A stretch of 64,000 nt of DNA from assembly GCF_036884655.1 (NCBI RefSeq), contig NC_088340.1, positions 32,900,001 to 32,964,000 of the forward strand. Direction: 5' to 3'. A program made the translations under genes and the position numbers. Positions 1 through 12,060 of the stretch are shown piece by piece. Position 1 is the first letter of the stretch. Every line of letters starts with the position of its first letter. The DNA is from Musa acuminata AAA Group (lineage: Eukaryota > Streptophyta > Magnoliopsida > Zingiberales > Musaceae). The notes under the pieces were generated by a model. It did no database searches. It saw only the letters and a list, made by a program, of their open reading frames with translations, and had not been told where the DNA came from.

Positions 1-183
1 CAAACAAGGTTGAATCAGGCAGCAGCATCTCCGGAGATCACTCTCAATCACTGATGAATCTATTGTGGAGCTTGTTTGTTTCTTGGCACCGATCACCAGA
101 CTATGTTTGTTTCCTTTCTCCATTGCCCGGGCGTACATTTCCAAGTTCATCTTGGCTGAGAAAAGGAAAACCATCGAGTTCAT
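1..183 (-). CDS. Unrecognised partial open frame at left edge
   Basis: A minus-strand frame of 61 codons opens at an ATG at 183 and stays open to the first base of the window, so any protein would continue outside. It starts MNSMVFLFSAKMNLEMYARA and contains a short Cys-Cys-Cys stretch near the edge. An in-frame TGA lies about 13 codons upstream of the ATG. I do not recognise a family. It could be a real exon end or chance; the length alone is weak evidence. Confidence 0.2.
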   Translation of the reverse strand, partial: MNSMVFLFSAKMNLEMYARAMEKGNKHSLVIGAKKQTSSTIDSSVIESDLRRCCCLIQPCL

Positions 184-1767
184 GAACAACTTGAAGTCCA
201 CAAACGATCATTTACCAGCTTTTCTTCTTCTGTGAAGCAGGTTAACTAGCCTTGCATGCTGATCAGGCATTCGAACTCTGCAGTCTGATCATGTCTGAGC
301 CACCAGATAATTGTTCAGTCCCAGATATACATGAACAATGACTCAAGGCCTGTGCTGTTAAATGAAGAACAGGAACAAAGACAAGATGAGACAACAGCTC
401 GAACAGGGAACACAGAGTGCGACAACTGCAAGTACCATCTCCTGGTGTTGACTCATTTCCTGCTCTTAATTGTTAAGATCTGCTTCTGGTCTTTATAGGT
501 CGATCATTTCTCCATCAGGTTGAGGGTTTCCATTAGGTAATCACCAAATGAGCCATCAATATTGTCGATCCAAATCATTCTTTATCCAAACTATGTTGTT
601 CCTGAAGGTTTGAGGACCAGAGACAAGAAGCTCATCAGTATTTTATATCTTCTTCTAATCATGTTCTTTAAGTTTGGTTGAAGAACCCCATATTGCAAGT
701 CAATATGTTCAAACTAGTTGATATGTGCTGCATCAGATTGTTAACTAAATAGTATAGAAAATCATACTTCACATGACTGAATCATTTCAACCTAAATCAT
801 CACATGATACCAGCAATTCAAATTCATGATCTATTCTGAAGTTGTAGTTGGATTTTAGCTTATCAGAGTCACCAGAATCAATTTTCTTGCAACCTGCTGT
901 GTCATTATGGATTTCCACCAAACAATATATTTCATTCATGAATTGATCTTTGATCTCAAGGAAGGAATAAAAGAGAGACATACCAAACTTTCTTTTGGAC
1001 TCTTAGAGACATGTTTGTCCTTGAAGCACTTGCATTCCTCAAAACTTGTGTTAAGTCACTCTCTTCCTTTCTCGGGCACTGCAAATGTGTCGAACCAATG
1101 ATGATGTCCACGGTATGCCCCATGAGCTGTTGCAGTTTCGAGGCACATGCGCTCAGTGTTCTATACCAACATTGAGTATTGCGTTTCAGCATGTTATTCC
1201 TAAATCCAAGAAAATTTTACCGCATACATTTCTGCGGGAATCACTCGTTTGGCAGGTCAAACAACTCGACATAAACATAGGTATACAGATAGGTCAAACA
1301 ATACGTGGTTATCAATATGACAATACCTACTCCCACGCACATGGATATAAGTTGAAAGGAGGCAGTTGAAGGAACCATCGAGCTAACTTGATCGTGGACT
1401 AGGTCAGGAAAACATTTCAAGCTCAGTCTTTACGTAGATCTCATTAACGAATATAGAGTTCCACCTCGGGGATACCTCCACGTCACCTTAACCGTCCTAT
1501 AAACGTAAACCTAAATCATATCGAGGTAATTTGAATGTTAATGATATCTTTCCCTAATATTTTGGTACAAGGAGGGTTCGTATCATAGAAGCGTCCACCT
1601 GTCGATTCCTTTAATGAGTGTTCAAGCGAGGAGGCTCTACCCCCGACTCATAATACTTTAATGCAGAAGCAATAGTTATTGTTTCTGAATCTCAATGCCT
1701 CTACCTCGACATAAATACCGATGAGGTACTGATGTCAGTCTATTCAATGACTCAAGTCTTTTGCCTT
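184..1767. other. Unassigned region, no gene recognised
   Basis: I see no recognisable protein. The longest frame (94 codons, 1085-1369, plus) has no familiar motif and overlaps opposite-strand frames of similar length. From about 1376 to 1767 the base composition and runs such as 'cctcggggatacctcc' resemble retrotransposon flank rather than a gene, but I could not match it to the other repeats in this window. Confidence 0.4.
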
Positions 1768-3142
1768 TACTAGTCATAGATATCATACAAGCTAATCACG
1801 TGAGTGATGACACGTGTAACACGCTACGTAGTCTTTTTGCTTATTATTATTATTGGTATTTTCTCACTTTATGTTGCATGTTGGATATATTATGATGTCC
1901 ATGGATCCATGCAATAAGAATCGTGATGAGATTGCGATAATGAGACTGATTCACTTTTAGACACAAACCATAATTAATCATAGTCATAGGTTACTCGAGA
2001 GAAACATCGAGATAACTAGACAGACTAATGTGCTGTATATCCATCCATATGATGGAGATGGTTAGTCTCATAGTTGCTCATGTAGAGACACTAGGGATAT
2101 GGTGTAGATACTTATTGGAGAATAAGTTCACTGATTGATCCTCTTACGAAATGCTGGACGGTTAATAATACCTTATTGTCAAACAACGATTCTGTAGTCC
2201 CAATTGTATTTAATCCTTAGACTTAAAACATCAAGGATGTCTTATATGAGTACTCCGCTCTTTGATACTAAACATATAAGTGTGGAGGTTCCAGATCTAG
2301 CATAGCCGATCATTAGGAGTGATAGCTAACCTTACGAGAGTATTTGAGTATCAATAGAGGATCATCCGCTCTTGGTATTATGAGAGAAATATTTTACATG
2401 TTCTTGCTCTAGAAAATCCATGGCCAGAGTTATTTAGATCGAGAAAGAAAGTGTTCTATGGGAGAATTAGATTAGAGCGAGACTCGAGCAAATTCCATAT
2501 GGGCCTGACAATACTATACTTGGTATACGGACTCTGAGATATTAGATGGATGAGGATTATAGATACACGATAACCGAGGACAGACAAGTCCAATAGATTG
2601 GATTCCCATGTATCATCTGAAAATTACGATGTAGTAGCCTAATATATATATTGTCGATAAGTCGAATGAATTATTTTGAAGATAATAATTCAATGAGTTA
2701 GAAGAAGTTATGACAGGTATGACTCACGGCTAGCTTGATATTGGGCCTAGAGGGTCACACACATATAATAGGTGTTGTGACGAGTAAAGGTTCAAATATG
2801 AGACATCCACTAAAGCCTTTGTCTTATTGGATATCCAATAAGCCTATGAATTATTGGATCTTGTGGATAAGATCCAATAAGAGATAATGAGAGATTATTG
2901 AGTAGAGATCCACTAATCCAAAAAGTTTGGGTAGTTTGATGGAGATCCAATACCCAATAGGGTAAGATCCATTATAGTTAAATTGATAGAGATCTCTATA
3001 AATAAAAGGGAACCAAAGGGCCATGGGTTAGACTATTTTTGGTTGCCACCTCCTATACTCCTCTCTCCCTCTCCTCCTTAGTCGATAGCCCCTGTTTGGG
3101 GCATGTGGACAACAAAAGGGGTCGACCTCTTCTTAATCGTAT
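1768..3142 (+). repeat. Copia LTR fragment, copy A (sense)
   Basis: Begins TACTAGTCAT, the diverged TGCTAGTCAT start of the same LTR family as the young element at 14502-23197, and runs through the shared blocks (ACGTGAGTGATGACACG, CGGACAGACTAATG-type block, ATTGGATC-rich block, TATAAATA box). It is lost near 3142, before the expected LTR end, where the sequence switches to the opposite orientation (copy B). It is diverged and carries no coding capacity. Confidence 0.8.
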
Positions 3143-3332
3143 ATGAAAGAAGTGGTACCTAGGGAGATCGTATACCTTTGAAAACTTCTAGATCTATAGG
3201 AGAGAATGAAAGAGGTCAACTGTCCTCCTCTTTGGTGGTGATTCATAATGTAGATGTGACGAAGATGCTCCTTAAATAGTTATACGATCTTCCTCTCCAC
3301 ATGCACCATGTGATCAAGAAGGGGGCCGACCC

Positions 3333-4606
3333 TATTGAATCTCAAATTTTGATAATGAAATCAATTAATATATTTATGATCTGATATCCATTTTGAGTGA
3401 CGCAAGAAGCTTCGATCACGGAGAGATAATTAAAGTAGGAAGAATCATGTTGGGCTAGAGTGGAACATGTCAGAAGATTGGATGTCGAGCCGGAGGGTCG
3501 GTTGACGTATCGGCAGAAGGCTTCGGACCATAGGTTCGAGCATTGGGCCAAGAAGAACGAAAATTATACCAAAGAAATCGGAGTTACAGAGCTCAACTAG
3601 CCGATTATGTAATAGGCCACAAGAGAGGATGAAGCGTCGATAGACCAATGACATATCGGATAATATTTGATTTAAGCTTTGTAATAATTATCTAAATCGA
3701 AGTAGGTTTTAGCCATAATTGGGTTGAAACTGGTCCAATTGAGTTCAAGAATGGGCTATGTTGGGCCAAGTGAAAGGCCCAAACAATGATCCAAACCAGT
3801 GGAACCGTCGGTGGCGTAGTCTCCGAGACCGTGTCAAGCGGTGGTACCGTCAGTCTCAGTCAGTGTCAAGCGGTGGTACCGCCCAAACATAGTCTCTCAA
3901 GCAATGATACCATTAGACTGGGTATTGATTGGGTATTGATACTGGCTAGTATCAATGCTACAGGCAGTGGTACTGCCTAGCACATGCGGTGGTACTGCTA
4001 GGACCTAGGAAACCTGGGATGAGACTTTGTTTTGCTCCAATTTTGAAGACATTTGGAGTCTATAAATACCCCAGCTATTCCTGCATGGAGAGCTAGAATT
4101 AAGCATGAAATTGAGTTGAAAAAGGGAAAAAAATACTTGAGAAAAAATTGGGAAACTCTATTAGGATTTAGGATCATTTCTTCCTACTATTTAGAAGTTT
4201 ATCTAAAGGGAGAAGTGAGGTCTAAAAAAGAGAGGCTTGTAAGGGTTGTCTCTTAAACCCATGAAAAGGAAAAAAAGTGTAAAAGGGTAGTTGATCTTCG
4301 CCCATTGAAGGAAGATCGTTAGTGGATGCCGGTGGCCTCGGCGGAAGAGGAATCAGGAGTGGATATAGGTCACGATAACAAAACCACTATAAAAACTCGG
4401 TTGGCATTTACTTCTTGCAGTTTACCTTTACTACAAACTATCTTATATGCTTTACTTTCTGATTACACTCTTATAAACACTTTCAAGTTAAATACATTTT
4501 TGATATCGATTTTCATGGTACGAAGATTTTTCGAACTGACGTCATTTTTATCCACTGCATTAATTCAATCCCCCTCCCCCCTCTTAGTGCTGACTCGATC
4601 CTAATA
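3333..4606 (+). mobile_element. Solo LTR of a SIRE/Maximus-like copia element
   Basis: 1274 bp from TATTGAATCTCAAATTTTG to CGATCCTAATA, matching the 5' LTR at 58435-59654 along its length (shared start, 'gtggaacatgtc...agattggatgt' block, 'ggtctataaatacccc' block, GTGGTACCG motifs). It is flanked by a perfect 5-bp duplication GACCC (3328-3332 and 4607-4611), and the interrupted copia LTR continues on both sides. No internal domain is present, so this is a solo LTR left by LTR-LTR recombination. TATAAATA at about 4060 is the likely promoter box. Confidence 0.9.
3790..4000 (+). repeat. Dispersed GCGGTGGTACCGCC-like motif inside SIRE LTR
   Basis: At least five near-copies of a GCGGTGGTACCGCC motif (partly self-complementary, centred on GGTACC) sit within about 200 bp of the solo LTR. 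Degenerate relatives lie at the equivalent place in the 5' LTR (about 58965-59085). The spacing is irregular, so this is not a simple tandem repeat. Confidence 0.7.
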
Positions 4607-4789
4607 GACCCTTCTTACTATCCACACACCTTAAATTAGAGCTATCGGCTGAAGAAGAGAGGCAGAGAGGAGAATAAAAGGTGGCAACCAAAAGGGGTCT
4701 AACCTATGCCTCTTTGGTTCCCTTCTATTTATAGATGTCCCTATCAACTTAACTTTAATGAATCTTACCCTATTGGGTACTAGATCTCT

Positions 4790-6200
4790 TGTTGGAAAAC
4801 CTAAGATAGCATCACATATGTAGTGGAAGAACAGATAGATAAAATCCCAGAATTTTTCACATAAAAAGTTTCTTATCATCGTGCAATGATTAGTGCGTAA
4901 AAATCTATAAAATCGAAAACTATACATATGTAAAAGATATGTTACCTAGGATGATCGTATATCCCTAAACACTAATAGACCTATGAGAAATAATGAAGGA
5001 GGTTAATTATCTTCCTCTTTAGCGGTGATCCACATGGCAAATGTAGCAAAGACGCTCCTCAAATTGCTGTATGATCCTCCTCTCCACGTGCTCCACGTGA
5101 TCAAGAAGGGGTCGACCCTTCTTACTATCCACATGCCCCATAATTAGGGCATTCAGTTGAAGAGGAGAGGAGGGAGTATAGGAGGTGATAGGCAAACAGG
5201 GTCAGCCTATGGCCCCTTTGGTTCTCTCTTATATATAGAGATCTCTATCAACTTAATCTTAATAGATCTTTCATTATGGGTACTGAATCTTCATCCAACT
5301 ACCCAAGCATCTTGGATTAGTTGATTTCTACCAAATAATCTCTCATTGGCTCTTATTAGATCTTATCTACAAGATCTAATAATTCATGGGCTTATTGGAT
5401 ATCCAATAAGAAAGTGGTTCTAGTGGATATCTCATTTCTGAACCTCTATTCGTCGTAACACCTACCATATGTGTGTGACCCTCTAGGCTCAATATCAAGC
5501 TGGCCGTGAGTCATACCTGTCAGAACTCTTTCCGACTTAGTGAATTATTATCTCCATAATAATTCATTCGACTCATTAACTATGGATGTATTAGGCCACT
5601 ACGTCGTAGTCCCCAAACGATACAGGAAAATCCAATCCATTAGACCTATTTGTTCTCAATTATCATGTATTTATAGTCCATCATTCATCTAATATCTCAA
5701 AGACCATATATCGGGTATGGTGTTGTTAAGCCCATACGGTTTCTACTGAGTCTCGCTTTAGTTAGATTCTCCTAAAAAACTCTTTTTCTTTTAATCCTAA
5801 TGACCTTGGCCAAGGATTTGCTTGAGCAAGAACACATTGCCCTCATAAGGTTGGTTACCACTTCCGATGATCAAATGTGCTAAATATGAAATTTCCTGAT
5901 CTATAAGTATGATATCAAAGAGTGGAGTACTCATATATGACATCCTTGGTGTTTCAAGTATAAGAACCAGATACACAACTAAGATGACAAAATCGTTATT
6001 TGATAATGAGATATTATCAACTATCCATCATTCTTTGAGCGAATCAATTAGTGAACTCATTCTCTAATGAGCACCTATATTATATCTCTAGCGTACCCAC
6101 ATGAGCAACTATGAGACCAACCGCCTCCATCATATGGACGGGTATATAGCATACCAATCAATCCGGTTATCTCGATGCCCCTCTCGAGTAACCTATGACC
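4790..6200 (-). repeat. Copia LTR, copy C (antisense, truncated)
   Basis: Starts with the true LTR terminus TGTTGGAAAACC at 4790 and proceeds antisense through all blocks to '...cgagtaacctatgacc' at 6200. The roughly 210 bp that should follow are missing, and sense sequence of copy D begins directly at 6201. It retains the ATTGGATC-rich block that is deleted in the young element's LTRs. Confidence 0.8.
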
Positions 6201-7263
6201 TACTAGTCATAGGTGCCCTATAAGCCAATCACATGAGTGATGACACGTGTGACTTGAACACAGTCTTTTTACTTATTATTATTATTTGGTATTTTATCAC
6301 TTTATATTGCATGTTGCTTGAATATATTGTGATGTCTACGGATTTGTACAATAAGAATCGGATCGTGATGAGATCATAATAATGAGACCGATTCATCTTT
6401 AAACACAGATCTTAAATAATCCCGGTCATAGGTTAATCGAGAGGGACATCGAGATAACTGGACAGACTAATGCGCTATATACCCATCCATATAATGGATG
6501 TAGTTGGTCTCATAGCTGCTCGTGTGGGGACACTAGGGATACAATATAGGTGCTCATTGGAGAATAAGTTTACTGATTGATCCGCTTATGAAATGCTAGA
6601 TGGTTGATGATGCCTTATTGTCAAATAGTGATTCTGTAGTCCTAGTGGCGTATCTGGTCCTTAGACTTGAGATACCAAAAATGTTCTGTATGAGTACTCC
6701 ATTCTTTGGTACCAGACTTATAGGTCTGGAGGTTCCAGATCTAGCATGACCGGTCATTAGGAGTGGTAGCCAACCTTACAAGGAATATTGAGTGTCGATA
6801 GAGGATCATCTACTCTCAGTATCATAAGAGGAATGTCTCATATCTTTTTGCTCAGATAAATCCCTTGCTAGGGTCATTCAGATTGAGAGAGAAAGAGTTC
6901 TCCGGGATAATTTGATTAGAGTGAGACTCGAGCAGAAATCGTAAATGTCTGATAGCACTATGCTCGGTATATGAACTTTGAGATATTAGATGGATGAGGG
7001 ACTATAGATATATGGTAATTGAGGACAAATATGTCCAATGGATTGGATTATCCTGTATCTATGGACTACAGCATTGTGGCCAAGTACGTCCGCAGTCGAT
7101 GAGTCGAGTAGATTATTATGGAAATAATAATTCACTGAGCCAGAAAGAGTTTTGACAGGTATGACTCTTGGCCAGCTTAATATTGGGCCTAGAGGGTCAC
7201 ACATATATGGTAGGCATTATGATGAGTAGAGGTTCGAATGTGAGATATCCACCGGAGCCCTTA
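6201..7263 (+). repeat. Copia LTR, copy D (sense, 3' truncated)
   Basis: Begins TACTAGTCATAGGTGCC at 6201 and runs to 'tatccaccggagcccttat' at about 7263. There it meets gypsy polyprotein sequence. Copy D is joined head to head with copy C. The ~71-codon and ~68-codon frames seen in this and other copies are translations of conserved LTR blocks, not genes. Confidence 0.8.
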
Positions 7264-8814
7264 TGAAATAACTTACAAAAATGGGAAAGAGAATGTTGTT
7301 GTAGATGTGCTTCGTGGCTACCCGAGCAAGTTGAATTTTCGGCCATTTCACTTCCGACCAGTAACTTCCTTAAGGATATTAAGAGAGAATGACAAGAAGA
7401 TCCGGAGACCAGTAAGATTATAAAAAATTGGAGGAAACTCCAAGCTCCATGGTTCATTACAGTTGAGACTCAAAAGAATTACGTCATAAGGGATGCATTA
7501 TGCTTGTGTCAAATTCTACTTACATAAAGACCATCCTTCAAGAGATGTATTCCATACCTATGGCCGAGCACTCCGGGTTCCTTAGAACCTATAAGAGAAT
7601 TAAGCAAAATTTTTATTGGGTAGGGATGAAAAATATTATTGCTAAATTTGTAGCACAATGTGATGTTTGTCAACGACATAAAGGCGAGATAGTGGCAAGT
7701 CCCGGATAGCTGCAACCTTTACTCATCCTGGACTCAATATGGACTGATATATCAATGAACTTCATCGAAGGGCTTCCCTCCTTATAAGGAAAAAGGTATA
7801 ATTTTTGTCATGGTGGATCGCCTTACAAGGTATGCTCACTTTTGCGTTGTTCGTAATCCCTACACTGCTTTTAGTATTACTCGAATCTTTATAGAGAATA
7901 TTATAAAACTATATGAGATGCCGAGATCTATTATAAGTGATCGTGATAGGGTCTTTACGAGCAGATTTTGGACAGAGTTATTCCATATGTATGACACTAA
8001 ATTGAAAATTAGTACGATGTATCACCCACAAACCGACGGTCAGACTGAAGTAGCGAATAAGTGCTTGGAGACATACCTCAGATGCTTCACTAGTGACCGA
8101 CCAAAAGAGTGGACAAAGTGGCTTCCCTAGGCTCAGTGGTGGTATAATACAACTTATCATTCATCCACAAAATATACTCCCTATGAGGTTATGTATGGCT
8201 GACCTCCCCTTGTGATCCCAAAATATGTGTTGGGTACCTCTAAAGTAGAACAAGTAGATAGGGAACTATAGAATAGAGATAAAATGCTGAAGTTGCTAAA
8301 ACATAATCTCACTATAGCTCAAGTAAGGATGAAATAGTAATATGATCAGCACAAAGGTGAAAGAGAATTTTTAGTACGAGATTGGGTCTTCCTATGGCTC
8401 CAGCCATACAAATAAACATCAATCTAGACTAGAGCATCTATGAAGCTTTTACCTCGGTTCTATAGACCCTACCAAATTTTGGAGTGCATCGGAGCAATAG
8501 CATACAAATTGGACTTACCAGTTAGCTCCCGAATTCATCCAGTCTTCCATGTGTTGCGTTTAAAGCTCAAGATGGGACAAAACGAGACAACCTAAAACCA
8601 TCTACCAAGGAGAACTTCAGACCCAGTTGAGTGCTATTATTGATTAACAGATCGTGACTCAATGACAACAACCCACTACTAAAGTGCTAATACAGTGGGC
8701 GAACCTACCTGCAGAAGATGCCACTTGGGAGAAATACGACGACTTAAAGAATAAATTTTTAGAATTCATAGATCGTCAGCCTTGAGGACAAGGCTGATTT
8801 GAAGAGGGTAGGTC
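7264..8814 (+). pseudogene. Ty3/gypsy chromovirus pol remnant (RNase H end, integrase, chromodomain)
   Basis: Frames with stops and shifts give, in order: the end of RNase H (like KNVVADALSR) near 7275; an integrase zinc finger at 7500-7709 (HSGFLRTYKRIKQNFYWVG followed by CDVCQRHKG); an integrase core at 7810-8130 with Asp in MVDRLT, Asp in SDRDRVF and Glu in DGQTEVAN; and near 8690-8785 a chromodomain-like end (VLIQWANLPAEDATWEKYDD, in-frame stops around it). This order, with integrase after RNase H and a terminal chromodomain, is that of a plant Tekay/Del-like chromovirus. Everything upstream of RNase H is missing. The remnant is not functional. Confidence 0.85.
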
Positions 8815-9204
8815 TATTAGGACTCTAGCTAGGATAGTCTTAATTGAAGGGGCATTCATGTAAAACCTACCTAGCCGACCCCTATTAAAGAGATGAAGAG
8901 GCCGGCTAAGGATAGGATTAGTTTGGAGATTACTTCTTAAGAGAAGCATTAGGAGTTGGTTAGAAATATGAGTCTTGAGTAGGAGCCCTAATTGAGTGGG
9001 AGTCTTGGGTAGGAGTCTTGTTAGGAGTTGAGGTTTAGAAGCCCTATAAATAGTCATGTATTCATCTTTTTTGATAAAAAATAGATGAATATTTTTTGCA
9101 ACCTTTGAGCACCAATCTAGAGGAAGAAACTCTTATAGAGTTCCAAGGAGACCGATCCCCTAAAGAGATCAACCCCAAGTTTAGAATATGCAAGGGTTCT
9201 AACA
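8815..9204 (+). repeat. 3' LTR of the gypsy chromovirus fragment
   Basis: A purine-rich tract (GAAGAGGGTAGG, 8801-8812) precedes TATTAGGACTC at 8815, and the sequence ends GGGTTCTAACA at 9204, giving TGTTAG/CTAACA-type inverted ends for a ~390-bp LTR. It contains 'ccctataaatag' (promoter-like). Directly after it, copia LTR copy E begins 7 bp inside its expected start. The matching 5' LTR is absent, so no target duplication can be checked. Confidence 0.7.
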
Positions 9205-10714
9205 CATAGGTGCCTTACAAGCCAATCACGTGAGTGATGACACATGTGACTTGACACACAGTCTTTTTGCTTATTATTATTTAGTATTTTATCACTTTAT
9301 ATTGCCTATTGTTTAAATATATTGTGATGTCCATGTATCTGTGCAATAGGAATCAAATCGTAATGAGATTATGATAATAAGACCGATTCATCTTTAAATA
9401 CAGATCTTAAATAATCCCGGTCATATGTTACTCGAGAGGGGCATCAAAATAACCAAATAGACTAGTGTGTTGTATACCCATCCATATGATAGATGCACCC
9501 GATCTCATAGTTGCTCATGTGAGGACACTAGGGATATAGTACAAGTGCTCATTGGAGAATGAGTTCATTTATTGATTTGCTTATGAAATGTTAGATGGTT
9601 GATGATGTTTTATTGTCAAATAGTAATTTTGTAGCCTCTGTGGTGCCTCTGGTCCTTAGACTTGAGACACCAAGAATGTCTGTATGAGTACTCGACTCTT
9701 TGATACCATACTTATAGGTCTGGAGGTTTCAGATCTAGCACAATCGATCATCGGGAGTGGTAGTCAACCTTACGTGGACTATTGATTATCGATAAAGGAC
9801 CATCCAATCTTAGTGTCATAAAAAGAATTTTCAATGTATTCTTGCTTAGACAAATCCCTGGCCAAGGCCATTCGGATTGAGAGAGAAAGAGTTCTTCGGG
9901 AGAATCCGATTAGAATGAGACTTGAGTAGAAACCATATGAGTTTGACGGCACCATGCCCGGTATATGGTCTCTGGGATATTAGATAGATAATAGACTCTA
10001 AGTATACGGTAACTAAGGATAGACAAGTTTAATTAATTGGATTCACCTATATCATCTAGGGACTACGACGTTGTGGCCAAGTACGTCCGTAGTCAATGAG
10101 TCGAATGGATTATTATAGAGATAATAATTCACTGAGCCAGAAGGAATTCTAACAGGTATGACTCTTAGCCAACTTGATATTGAGCCTAGAGGGTTATATA
10201 TATATAGTAGGCATTACGATGAGTAGAGGTTCGGATATAAGATATCCACCGGAGCCCCTATCTTGTTGAATATTCAATAAGCTCCTGAATTATTGGATCC
10301 TATGAATGAGATCTAATAAGTGTCAATGAGAGATTATTGGATAGAGATCCACTAATCTAAGAAACTTAGGTAGTTAGATGAAGATCCAATACCCAATAGG
10401 GTATGATCAATTAGGGTAAAGTTGATAGGGGACCTCTATAAATAGGAGGGAACCAATGGTACATAGCCTCTTTGGGTTGTCATCTCCTATTCTCCTCTTT
10501 GTTTCTCCTCCTTAGATAATATGCTTAGAGATTTGAGGAGCATCGTCATAGCCTAACTATGTGGATCACCGCTAGAAGGAGGGCACTTAACTTCCTTCAT
10601 CCTCTCCTACAGATATGCAAATATTTAAGGATATACGATCTCCCTAGATAACATAACTATCTCATGCATAGTTTTAAGTTTCGTGGATTTTGTACACCAA
10701 TCTTCGCACGATGA
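9205..10714 (+). repeat. Copia LTR, copy E (sense)
   Basis: Starts CATAGGTGCC (first ~7 bases missing) and runs nearly the whole LTR to 'ccaatcttcgcacgatgacata' at about 10714, lacking the last ~100 bp. It then flips into antisense copy F over a 4-nt overlap (CATA). It retains the ATTGGATC block and a TATAAATAGGAGG box at about 10437. Confidence 0.8.
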
Positions 10715-11224
10715 CATACAAGATATCATTAGTGTCTCAAGTCTAAGAACTAGACATACAACCATCCACCATCCTGTGAGCGGATCAATTAGTGAACTCA
10801 TTGTCTAACAATGAGGTATCATCAACTATCCAACATTCTATGAGCGGATCAATCAGTGAACTCATTCTCCAATGAGCACTTGCATTGTATCCACAGTGTC
10901 CCCACACGAGCTGCTATGAGACCAGCTGTCTCAATCATATGGACAAGTATATAACACACTAGTCTGTTCGATTATCTCAATATCTCCCTCGAGTAACCTA
11001 CGACCAAAATTATTTATGGTATATATTTAAAGGTAAATCAGTCTCATTATCGTGATATCATCACAATCTTATTTTCATTGTTAGATCCATGAACATCACA
11101 AAATATATAATATGTAACATAAAGTAAGAAAATACTAATAAATAATAATAAATAAAAAGACTATGTAGTATGTCACATTTGTCATCACTTACGTAATTGG
11201 CTTACAAGGCATATATGACTTACA
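10715..11224 (-). repeat. Copia LTR fragment, copy F (antisense) with internal duplication
   Basis: Antisense LTR sequence from 'catacaagatatcattag' to 'atatatgacttaca'. Near 10760-10870 a block of roughly 90-100 bp ('gagcggatcaat..agtgaactcatt') occurs twice, absent from other copies. This is a local duplication. It forms an inverted pair with copy E. Confidence 0.7.
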
Positions 11225-12060
11225 CTATTCCTATAAGGAGCACAAAAGATAAGTCATGAGTCTGACAAGTCACACCTCGAAAGAAGATATTTTAGGAATG
11301 AGGGGTTTAGACTATTCCCCGAGGAATCGGGCTGAGACCGGCATTGATCAATAGTCCTCATCCATCCACCTAATAGCCTTAGAAGAGGAGGATTTCCTTT
11401 GCTATCAAGATACCTAAGGATAGGGCTTCGACCTCTTTAGTCATTTTTGTTAATGAGGTGATTGAGAAAAGCTTGTACGAGAAAAAAAGGATATCCTAAC
11501 CTATAGAGGAGATAAAGGTGCTTCAAGGGGTTGAGGCGCTTCAAGAGAAGAAGACAAGGGAGACTGAGGTGCTTCAATAGGAGAAGAAAAGGGGGACAAT
11601 AGTGAAGGAATTTATACTATGGTAGAGAGGGGTAACTGATGTACTACTTCCCCCATTAACTCTAAGAAGTTCCATCAGACGTTGGTGCATTAACTCTTTG
11701 AATCCAAAATAAAACACACTGTACCCTTTTGGATCATCAAAGCAGTAATGAAGGGCTAATGATATATTAGCGAGCCACACCAATCCTAGGGAGCTTACGA
11801 CACATGCCTCTCCTTCCTCCGAGATAAAAACTACTCCACTATGCAAGGCACACCTCGAGAAGTTATAACAATAACCAAATCCTGAGAAGTCCAAATCGAT
11901 CATGCTTGACCTACCTCTGGGCACCTGATGTGCCCATATGGGGGTGAGCATCTAAAATGCTCAATGCACCCCTTTCGGGGTGAGCCTCTCAGTGGCACTT
12001 GATGCGCCCCTACCAAGGTAAGCATCTAAAATGCTCGATATGCCTCTCTTGGGGCAAGCA
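11225..12060. other. Unassigned retroelement-like sequence
   Basis: No recognised protein. The minus frame at 11574-11951 (125 codons) has no family motif I know. Repeated 'gaggtgcttcaa' segments near 11510-11580 suggest low-complexity, perhaps the non-coding interior of an old gypsy element that includes the tandem array to the right. Confidence 0.35.

Larger units (their letters stand above)
3153..4789 (-). repeat. Copia LTR fragment, copy B (antisense), split by a solo LTR
   Basis: Antisense LTR sequence starts with the block ACCTAGGGAGATCGTATACC at about 3155 and continues to 3332. A foreign solo LTR occupies 3333-4606, and copy B resumes after the duplicated GACCC at 4607-4611 as far as about 4789. 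There copy C begins with its own terminus. Copy B lacks both LTR ends. With copy A it forms an inverted pair. Confidence 0.75.

Noticed and set aside
7500..8130. Possible endogenous pararetrovirus
   Set aside because: Zinc finger plus DDE integrase and a chromodomain-like end identify a Ty3/gypsy chromovirus; pararetroviruses lack integrase. I saw no virus-specific motif anywhere in the window.
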